Assembly (NCBI GenBank): GCA_964609625.1
Contig: CAZSRS010000063.1
Location: 1-16,328, forward strand
Direction: 5' to 3'
Length of the DNA: 16,328 nt
DNA from: G963674665 sp964609625
GTDB taxonomy: Bacteria > Desulfobacterota > Desulfovibrionia > Desulfovibrionales > Desulfovibrionaceae
This document shows, piece after piece, positions 7,890 through 13,612 of this stretch. Under the pieces are notes generated by a model, which saw only the letters and a list, made by a program, of their open reading frames with translations, did no database searches and was not told the origin of the DNA. Every line of letters begins with the position of its first letter. Position 1 is the stretch's first letter. A program made the position numbers and the translations under genes.

Positions 7890-7933
7890 CAAGCGCCCGA
7901 GGACTTCAGGCGCTGTCAGGACATGGCAGACTG

Positions 7934-8545
7934 TTACTCAAAGGCCATGTTGACGTTCCACTCCTCCCATACCTTGCCCACCAAACCCACGCCGGGCTTG
8001 AGCGTGGCCTTGCCGGGTTGCCAGCCTGAAGGCGTGGCCTGACCACCCTTGCTTTCGCGCACGAGCTGGAAGGCCTCGATCTGGCGCAGAGTCTCGGACA
8101 CATTACGCCCCACGGGGGGAGCAAGCACCTCGAACCCCTGGATCACGCCGTCGGGATCGATGAGAAAACGTCCGCGCACGTCAACGCCGGCGTTCTCGTC
8201 GTAGACGCCATAGACCTTGCCCACCTTGCCCCCCGCGTCCGAGAGCATGGGAAAGGGCACTTCCTTGGCCGTGACCATTTTGGAAAGTTCCACATTCACC
8301 CACATCTTGTGCACGAACATGCTGTCCACGCTCATGGAAAGCACCTGCACACCCAGTTCCTGAAACTTGGGATGGGTTTCGGCGACCGCCGAAATTTCGG
8401 TGGCTCAAACAAAAGTGAAATCGCCGGGGTAGAAGCACAACACCACCCATTTTCCCAGATAATTGGAAAGCTTGATCGAAGTGAACTCATTCTTGAAAAA
8501 CGCTGGCGCGCTGAAGTCCGGGGCCTTCTGTCCGACGGTGATCAT
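7934..8545 (-). CDS. Selenocysteine-containing peroxiredoxin (AhpC/Prx1-type) with in-frame UGA
   Basis: Two adjacent minus-strand frames join in phase across a single TGA (8405-8407) to give 203 residues. The upstream half ends ITVGQKAPDF...KWVVLCFYPGDFTFV and the downstream half begins ATEISAVAETHPKF, then VLSMSVDSMFVHKMW. In AhpC/Prx1 proteins this junction reads FTFVCPTE, so the TGA (residue 47) sits exactly at the peroxidatic cysteine and is read here as selenocysteine. A SECIS-like hairpin follows. The enzyme would reduce hydrogen peroxide or organic peroxides in the cytoplasm. The C-terminal resolving cysteine (usually VCP) is absent: the segment reads GGQATPSGWQPG. The only cysteine left is Cys37. 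I chose the ATG at 8545 for its GGAGG site seven bases upstream. An in-frame ATG at 8665 (GGAG) would add 40 residues including CARPTGG, but third-position GC is low there. Alternative reading: a pseudogene with a nonsense mutation, unlikely given intact flanks. Confidence 0.9.
8377..8407 (-). promoter_or_regulatory. Selenocysteine UGA codon with bacterial SECIS hairpin
   Basis: Starting 11 bases after the TGA (8405-8407), the minus strand reads TTTCGGC-GGTC-GCCGAAA (8394-8377), a perfect 7-bp stem with a GGTC loop. The loop guanines lie 18-19 bases after the UGA, within a base or so of their place in the Escherichia coli fdhF SECIS, whose loop is also GGUC-like. This is the signal recognised by SelB with Sec-tRNA. 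A competing hairpin CCGAAATTTCGG (8400-8389) overlaps it. Confidence 0.85.
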
Positions 8546-8692
8546 GGATTTTCCTCCGATGTCTGCTGGTGCAACGGTCCGGTCTTTGGATTCCAGGTCC
8601 TGAGGGGCTTCTCCCACCACGCCCCCAGTTGGTCTGGCACAACCTACTGGTGTTTCTTCGGACATGATCCGCTCCATTGTTTCATGTGGATT

Positions 8693-8720
8693 ATTGTATC
8701 CATCTATCCGAATCCCACAA
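8693..8720 (-). promoter_or_regulatory. Candidate sigma70 promoter for the peroxiredoxin gene
   Basis: On the minus strand TTGTGG (8715-8720) and TACAAT (8693-8698) are separated by 16 bases in an AT-rich stretch. Transcription would start near 8686. That gives a leader of about 20 bases to the upstream ATG (8665), or about 140 bases to the preferred ATG (8545). Confidence 0.45.
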
Positions 8721-8762
8721 TGCCATAGACAATTGCCCCATTCATAATACGCAAATCTGCTG

Positions 8763-8782
8763 TTGTCATCCGCGCATGACAA
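8763..8782. promoter_or_regulatory. 20-bp palindrome, likely operator upstream of the peroxiredoxin gene
   Basis: TTGTCAT (8763-8769) and ATGACAA (8776-8782) are perfect inverted copies around CCGCGC; 18 of 20 positions are symmetric. It lies about 85 bp upstream of the predicted transcription start. The half-site geometry resembles CRP/FNR-family or redox-regulator sites, but I cannot name the regulator. An activator of the peroxiredoxin gene is the simplest reading. Confidence 0.5.
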
Positions 8783-8856
8783 AATGAATGCGTCAATTGC
8801 AATGTGTTTTACATAAACAGCAGCGCGAGATGCCGTTGGGAGCGGCAACGATGGGA

Positions 8857-8874
8857 CCTGCCAGGCGAGGCAGG
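8857..8874 (-). terminator. Hairpin after the VOC-family gene, possible terminator
   Basis: CCTGCC and GGCAGG form a perfect 6-bp stem with a 6-base loop, 25 bp after the VOC gene stop. No T run follows on the minus strand, so it is at best a weak or factor-dependent terminator. Confidence 0.3.
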
Positions 8875-8899
8875 AAAGAATCCGAATGGTCGGAAGCTG

Positions 8900-9391
8900 T
8901 CAGGCCAGCATGGCCTGCACAGTCTCCAGAGGCAGGGTGGTACGTTCCGCGATCGTTTGGGGCGTCAAACCCTCGTCCGCCAGCCTGAGGACCACCGTCG
9001 GCATGGGCTCGGCCACCTCCACCATGAAGCCGTCCGGGTCCAGGAAACGCACGGTGCGCTGGGCCCAGGGCTCTTCGCGCAGCTCGTGCACCAGTTCCAA
9101 ACCCTTGCGGGAGAAGAGGTCGTCGTAGAAGGCTTGCAGGTCCTCGGTCTCGAAGTACAGCTCCATGATCTGGTGCACGTCGTGCGCCGAGGGATATTTC
9201 CGGGCGGCGTGGGAACCGTGGATGATCTCCAGGGCGGACTGACGCTCCCAGAGGGAAAAAGCCCCCTTGAACATGACGTAGACGCCGACGTCGTGCTCGA
9301 TCTCCAGGCCGAACAATTCCTGGTAGAAGCGGGTGGAGAGTTCGATATTCGTGACAAACAACACGGGCATGGAATATGTGACCTTTGGCAT
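8900..9391 (-). CDS. VOC superfamily (glyoxalase/dioxygenase-fold) protein with a C-terminal helical tail
   Basis: This 163-residue protein has the paired beta-alpha-beta-beta-beta units of the vicinal oxygen chelate fold. The first is MPVLFVTNIELSTRFYQELF then VYVMFKGAFSLWE. The second is MELYFETEDLQAFYDDLFSRKG then TVRFLDPDGFMVEVAEPM, whose DPDG turn is a family hallmark. Members include glyoxalase I, dioxygenases and bleomycin-binding proteins; Glu or His metal ligands are possible, but substrate and activity cannot be assigned. Residues 132-163 (LADEGLTPQTIAER, then LPLETVQAML) form a short helix-turn-helix-like extension beyond the usual fold. The start at 9391 has GGAGG six bases upstream; a frame to 9424 overlaps the preceding gene. 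It lies 25 bp after the cyclophilin gene and is likely co-transcribed with it. Confidence 0.82.
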   Translation of the reverse strand: MPKVTYSMPVLFVTNIELSTRFYQELFGLEIEHDVGVYVMFKGAFSLWERQSALEIIHGSHAARKYPSAHDVHQIMELYFETEDLQAFYDDLFSRKGLELVHELREEPWAQRTVRFLDPDGFMVEVAEPMPTVVLRLADEGLTPQTIAERTTLPLETVQAMLA

Positions 9392-9416
9392 GACGTCCTC
9401 CGACTTGTTGATGCGC

Positions 9417-9923
9417 TCACTCAAAACGCCGCACGGCGCGGATGACCACCGGGTCCACGGGCAGTTCAGGGAAATCTCCCCTGGCCTTGACCACGCGCCA
9501 GTTGATCTTCTTCACCAGGTCCAGTCCTTCCACCACCTGGCCGAACACCGCGTAGCCAAAGCCCTCGTCGCTGTCGTCCTGGTGGTCGAGGTCGGGATTG
9601 TCCACGGCGTTGATGAAGAACTCGTCCCTGGCCGAGTCCTTTTCCTCGCTCCTAGCCATGGCCACCGAGCCGTGCACGTTGCCCAGGCCGTTGTCCGCCT
9701 CGTTGGGCACCGGCTCCCTCGGGAGGCGTTTCCGCAGCTCGCGGTCATACCCCCCACCCTGGATCACAAAGCCCCGTACCACGCGGTGGAAAATGGTGCC
9801 GTCATAATGGCCGTCGTCCACGTAGCGCAGGAAGTTCTCCACGGTCTTCGGCGCCTTGTCCGGAAAAAGTTCGATGAGCATTTCGCCCAGGTCGGTTTCC
9901 AACAGCACAAAGGGATTGTCCAT
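9417..9923 (-). CDS. Cyclophilin-type peptidyl-prolyl cis-trans isomerase
   Basis: This 168-residue protein interconverts cis and trans prolyl bonds during protein folding. The core shows FHRVVRGFVIQGG (45-57), with the catalytic Arg47 and the pocket residues Phe52 and Gln55, then GSVAMAR (85-91), EFFINAVDNPDLD (101-113) and FGYAVFGQVVEGLDLV (122-137). There is no signal peptide, so it should be cytoplasmic like PpiB. One oddity: the glutamine of the usual SQFFI segment is glutamate here (Glu101), which may alter peptide binding. I chose the ATG at 9923 (TGGAG, seven bases upstream) over in-frame starts further out, because the family begins right at this point. It is transcribed divergently from the phosphodiesterase gene. 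Confidence 0.93.
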   Translation of the reverse strand: MDNPFVLLETDLGEMLIELFPDKAPKTVENFLRYVDDGHYDGTIFHRVVRGFVIQGGGYDRELRKRLPREPVPNEADNGLGNVHGSVAMARSEEKDSARDEFFINAVDNPDLDHQDDSDEGFGYAVFGQVVEGLDLVKKINWRVVKARGDFPELPVDPVVIRAVRRFE

Positions 9924-9953
9924 GCACGACTCCAGCGGGTTGAGGGTGATGCG

Positions 9954-9978
9954 CATGCGACCGGCCAACCATGCGACC
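9954..9978. repeat. 9-bp direct repeat in the divergent promoter region
   Basis: CATGCGACC occurs at 9954-9962 and again at 9970-9978, a 16-base period, within the 137-bp gap between the divergent cyclophilin and phosphodiesterase genes. It could be paired half-sites of a shared regulator. No convincing -10/-35 elements are seen in this gap. Confidence 0.3.
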
Positions 9979-10060
9979 ATGCATGACATACCCAAGCCTG
10001 CCCCATTGCGCAACGGCCTTGCCCCTGGCCTTACAGGCCCGCTCCTGATATGCAGGGCGC

Positions 10061-11398
10061 ATGTTGATTGGTGAACGCCCCCGCCTGGTGGTCCTGGGAC
10101 TGGACGGGCTCTCCCTCCCCCTGGCCCAAAGGCTCAGCACCGCGCATCCCCAGCGCTTCCAACATCTGGCCCGGCTTGCGGCGCAGGCCGTGAGCATCCG
10201 CGCGGAACTGCCCGAACTCTCACCCGTGAACTGGACCTCCTTCTACACCGCGGCCGGCCCGGAAGAGCACGGGGTCTACGGTTTCACCCGGCTGGACCCC
10301 CAAACCTACACCCTGTCCATCGCCGACTCCACCTGGTCCCGTCGTCCGAGCATTTTCCACCGTCTCGGGGAGCGCGGTCTGGTCAGCAAGGTCGTGAACC
10401 TGCCCAATACCTACCCGGCCCGCCCCCTGAAAGGTATGCTCGTGGCCGGATTCGTGGCTCCGGAGCTGTCCCGAGCCGTGTTCCCCCCCTTCCTCCAGGG
10501 GCCGCTCAGGGCCGCCGGCTACCGCCTGGAGGCCGACACCGAGCGGGGGCGCCGCGACCCGGACCTGCTGCTGGCCGAGCTGCACGCCACCCTGCAGGGG
10601 CGGCGCAAGGCCCTGGATCTGCTCTGGCCAGACCTGGCCTGGGACCTCTTCGTCTTCGTGCTCACCGAGACCGACAGGCTCTTCCACTTCCACTACCCGG
10701 CCCTGGAGGACGAGCAGGACCCCCTGCACCTCCCCTGCCTGGAACTGCTGCGCCAGTGGGACCGCTGCATCGGCGAGCTGCTGGAGCGTTATGATTCCCT
10801 GCCCGAACCCAAACGCCTGCTGGCGCTGGCGGATCACGGCTTCACCAGCCTCATCAGCGAGGTGGACCTCAACGCCTGGCTCAGGTCCCAGGGCTTCCTG
10901 CGCATGCATGGCGGGGTAACGCGCACTGAGCTGGACATGCAGGCCATCCTGCCAGAGGCCAGGGCCTTTGCCCTGGATCCGGGGCGGATCTACGTCCATG
11001 ACCAACGCTTCGCCAGGGGACAGGTCTCCCCCGGAGAGCGCGAACCCGTGCTGCGAGCGCTGCGCCAGGGGCTGCTGGAGCTGCGCCACCAGGGCGAACC
11101 CGTGCTGCATGCCGTGCACCTGGGGGCCGATCTTTATCCTGGCGCACTCCAGGACGCGCAGCTACCGGACCTGGTCTGTGAAGCCCGCCCCGGCTATGAT
11201 CTCAAGGCCAAGACCGGCCGCGCAGAGGTGTTCGGATTATTTGGCCGGCGCGGCACGCACACGGCCCAGGACGCCTTCTTCCTGGACAGTGCCGGCGCCG
11301 CGCCCTGCCGAGTACGCGACGTGGGGCGGCTGGTGCTGGAGCACTTCGGCATTGAGGCGCCCACCCCCCATGCAGCACCTTGTATCCTGACAGCCTGA
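10061..11398 (+). CDS. Type I phosphodiesterase / alkaline phosphatase superfamily protein
   Basis: This 445-residue metal-dependent hydrolase belongs to the alkaline phosphatase / nucleotide pyrophosphatase superfamily. Putative metal ligands are in family order: Asp15 in VLGLDG, Asp205 and His209 in TETDRLFHFHY, Asp258-His259 in ALADHGF, and His400 in GRRGTH. The likely nucleophile is Ser54 in ELSPVNWTSFYT, where many relatives have Thr; HGVYGF (70-75) follows as usual. The substrate (phosphodiester, nucleotide or phospholipid head group) cannot be predicted. There is no signal peptide or membrane segment, so it appears cytoplasmic. A modest AGGGCGC precedes the ATG. The helicase gene begins 38 bp downstream and probably shares its transcript. 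Confidence 0.85.
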   Translation: MLIGERPRLVVLGLDGLSLPLAQRLSTAHPQRFQHLARLAAQAVSIRAELPELSPVNWTSFYTAAGPEEHGVYGFTRLDPQTYTLSIADSTWSRRPSIFHRLGERGLVSKVVNLPNTYPARPLKGMLVAGFVAPELSRAVFPPFLQGPLRAAGYRLEADTERGRRDPDLLLAELHATLQGRRKALDLLWPDLAWDLFVFVLTETDRLFHFHYPALEDEQDPLHLPCLELLRQWDRCIGELLERYDSLPEPKRLLALADHGFTSLISEVDLNAWLRSQGFLRMHGGVTRTELDMQAILPEARAFALDPGRIYVHDQRFARGQVSPGEREPVLRALRQGLLELRHQGEPVLHAVHLGADLYPGALQDAQLPDLVCEARPGYDLKAKTGRAEVFGLFGRRGTHTAQDAFFLDSAGAAPCRVRDVGRLVLEHFGIEAPTPHAAPCILTA

Positions 11399-11436
11399 TT
11401 TCCATAGTAACGGACTACAACCACACCACCCGAATC

Positions 11437-13575
11437 ATGCCCATAGACTACGAAAAGGAACTCAATCCGGCGCAGTGGGAGGCCGTGCGGCACCTGGACT
11501 CCCCCCTGCTGGTCATAGCCGGCGCGGGCAGCGGCAAGACGCGCACCATCGTCTACCGCCTGGCCTACCTGGTGGAGCGTGGGGTACCCCCCTGGGCCAT
11601 CCTGCTGTTGACCTTCACCCGCAAGGCCTCGCAGGAGATGCTCGGCCGCGCTGCCCGGCTGTTGGGGCAGGACGAGGCCTCGGGCCTCACCGACGTGCGC
11701 GGCGGCACCTTCCACTCCTTTGCCTACCGCGCCCTGCGGCGCACACCGCCGCCGGGGTACTCCAGCGACTTCAGCATCATCGACCGCCCCGACTCCGAGG
11801 CAGCGCTCAAGGAACTCAAGGCCGAGCTGGGCCTGGGCAAGGGTGACCGCTCCTACCCGAAGATCGGCACCGTGGTGGAGATTTTGAGCAAGGCGCGGAA
11901 CAAGGAACTGGACGTCACCGAGGTCCTGGCCCGGGAGAGCTTCCACCTGGCCGGCTACGCCGACGACTTCGCGGCCCTGGCCAAGGGCTACGGCGCATTC
12001 AAGCAGCGACACAACCTCCTGGACTACGACGACCTGCTTTTCCAGTTCGAGTCCCTGTTGTTGGAGCGCGAGGAGGTACGCCAGAGCTACCGCTCCCTGT
12101 TCCGACACATCATGATCGATGAGTACCAGGACACCAACCTGGTGCAGGCCCGCCTGGTGAAGCTCCTGGAACCCCTGGAGGGGCGGGTCATGGCCGTGGG
12201 CGACGACGCCCAGTCGATCTATGCCTTTCGCGGGGCCAACGTACGTAACATCCTGGAGTTTCCCCAGACTTTTCCGGGCACGCGCATCGTCAAGCTGGAG
12301 CAGAACTACCGCTCCCGCCAGAATATCCTGAACCTGACCAACCGCATCCTGGACAACGCCGTGGGGCACTACGAGAAGGAACTGTTCTCGGAGCGCGGCC
12401 CCGGCCCCAGGCCCACGCTGGTGCGCCCCTTGTCGGACCGCACCCAGGCCTCCCTGGTGGTGGACAAGATCCTCGAGCTGCTGCGCGAGTACCCGCCGCA
12501 TGAGGTGGCGGTGCTCTTCCGCGCCGGGTACCAATCCTTCCAGGTGGAGACGCAGCTGGCCAGGCTGGGCATCGCCTTCCAGAAATACGGGGGCATGCGC
12601 TTTTCCGAGGCCGCGCACATCAAGGACATGCTCTGCTACCTGCGCTGCGTGCGCAACCCCGGCGACCGGCTGGCTTGGCAGCGCATCGCCGCGCACCTCA
12701 AGGGCGTGGGCGCCAAAACCGCCGTGAAGATCCACGAGGCCCACCTCTCGGGCGACGGCAAGCGCCTGGAAGGATTCCTGAAGCGGCACGAAGGCGTCAA
12801 GGAACTGCTGGACCTGCTGCATGCCCAACGTACCGCTGTTTCACCCCCCGCGGCAGTGGTGGAACGGGTTTTCGACTTCTACAAGCCCCTGCTCCAGGAG
12901 TTGTATCCTGACGACTATCCCAAGCGGGAAAAGGGCATCGAGGAGCTTATCCAGATAGCCGCCGGCTACCGCGACCTGGACCAGCTCCTGGCCGACCTCT
13001 GTCTCGAGGCGCCGGAGCAACGCGACCGCGAGCAGTGCCTGACCCTCTCCACCATCCACCAGGCCAAGGGTCTGGAATGGGGCGCGGTGCTGCTCATCGA
13101 CTTGGTGGAGGAGCGTTTTCCCTCGCGCCACGCCATGAACAGCAACGACGACTACGAAGAGGAGCGTCGACTTCTCTACGTGGCCTGCACCAGGGCCAAG
13201 GACTACCTGGCCCTCTTCGCGCCTCGCTCGGTGTACAAGAGGGGGCAGGAGTTCGCCGACCCCGCGTCCATCAGCCCGTTCCTGCGCGAGTTGCCACCGC
13301 CGCTGTTCGAGGAGGCCCACGAGAGCCACGTCAACAGGCGGCCGGAATATCCGGAGCGCCTGCATGCCACCCCTGCCGCGCCACAGGAATCACGGCAGCC
13401 CGAGAAATCGGCGGCCAACCCGGCCAAGCCTCCCGGCGAGCTGCCCTTCTGCCGGCACAAGATCTTCGGCCGGGGCAAGATCGTGGAACGCATCCCGCCC
13501 AACAAGTACCGGGTCAACTTCCCGGGCTTCGGGCTGAAGGTGATCCTCGAGGACTACCTGGCGCTGGAGTTCTGA
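11437..13575 (+). CDS. UvrD/PcrA-type superfamily 1A DNA helicase
   Basis: This 712-residue ATP-dependent 3'-5' DNA helicase carries all superfamily 1A motifs. These are Walker A AGAGSGKT (Lys34), TFTRKASQEM (59-68), GGTFHSFAYRAL (89-100), DEYQD (228-232), GDDAQSIYAFRGA (255-267), QNYRS (289-293), STIHQAKGLEW (538-548) and LLYVACTRAKDYL (579-591). After a proline- and charge-rich linker (about 620-668), the end, HKIFGRGKIVERIPPNKYRV then FGLKVILEDYLALEF, matches the C-terminal Tudor-like domain by which UvrD/PcrA contacts RNA polymerase. Such enzymes act in repair, replication restart or transcription-coupled repair. The N-terminus QWEAV is the Q motif. I chose the ATG at 11437 although its ribosome-binding site is poor. 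The upstream TTG frame (11380) overlaps the preceding gene. It is shorter than RecB-type nucleases and has no nuclease domain. Confidence 0.95.
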   Translation: MPIDYEKELNPAQWEAVRHLDSPLLVIAGAGSGKTRTIVYRLAYLVERGVPPWAILLLTFTRKASQEMLGRAARLLGQDEASGLTDVRGGTFHSFAYRALRRTPPPGYSSDFSIIDRPDSEAALKELKAELGLGKGDRSYPKIGTVVEILSKARNKELDVTEVLARESFHLAGYADDFAALAKGYGAFKQRHNLLDYDDLLFQFESLLLEREEVRQSYRSLFRHIMIDEYQDTNLVQARLVKLLEPLEGRVMAVGDDAQSIYAFRGANVRNILEFPQTFPGTRIVKLEQNYRSRQNILNLTNRILDNAVGHYEKELFSERGPGPRPTLVRPLSDRTQASLVVDKILELLREYPPHEVAVLFRAGYQSFQVETQLARLGIAFQKYGGMRFSEAAHIKDMLCYLRCVRNPGDRLAWQRIAAHLKGVGAKTAVKIHEAHLSGDGKRLEGFLKRHEGVKELLDLLHAQRTAVSPPAAVVERVFDFYKPLLQELYPDDYPKREKGIEELIQIAAGYRDLDQLLADLCLEAPEQRDREQCLTLSTIHQAKGLEWGAVLLIDLVEERFPSRHAMNSNDDYEEERRLLYVACTRAKDYLALFAPRSVYKRGQEFADPASISPFLRELPPPLFEEAHESHVNRRPEYPERLHATPAAPQESRQPEKSAANPAKPPGELPFCRHKIFGRGKIVERIPPNKYRVNFPGFGLKVILEDYLALEF

Positions 13576-13612
13576 TCCAGCTCTCACATCACCGTGTCCC
13601 GCGCGGGGAGTG

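Larger units (their letters stand above)
7559..7933. other. Non-coding stretch between peroxiredoxin and universal stress protein genes
   Basis: No credible gene is visible: frames on both strands are short, lack ribosome-binding sites and show no family resemblance. It contains a strong hairpin terminator for the peroxiredoxin gene (7853-7889), a second small inverted repeat (AGCGCC 7892-7897 with GGCGCT 7909-7914), and a 7-bp inverted repeat at 7683-7713. The promoter of the universal stress protein gene should lie here, but I see no clear -35/-10 pair, so an alternative sigma factor or activator-dependent promoter is possible. Confidence 0.6.

Noticed and set aside
7934..8350. A separate short gene starting at a GTG (8350) downstream of the TGA
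   Set aside because: It would lack the first third of the peroxiredoxin fold and the catalytic residue. The frame continues in phase upstream to the TGA, and a SECIS hairpin explains the stop.
8405..8407. The TGA as a nonsense mutation creating a pseudogene
   Set aside because: Both flanks are intact and conserved-looking. The stop falls exactly on the catalytic Cys position, and a hairpin with GGTC loop follows at SECIS spacing.
11194..12828. A 544-codon minus-strand open frame opposite the phosphodiesterase and helicase genes
   Set aside because: It spans two genes with intact catalytic motifs, and its low-complexity Gln/Val/Ala-rich product reflects the mirrored codon bias of the true genes.
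13598..13607. CCCGCGCGGG palindrome between the convergent helicase and chemoreceptor genes, as a bidirectional terminator
   Set aside because: The perfect symmetry leaves no loop; forming one leaves only three or four pairs, and no T run follows on either strand.
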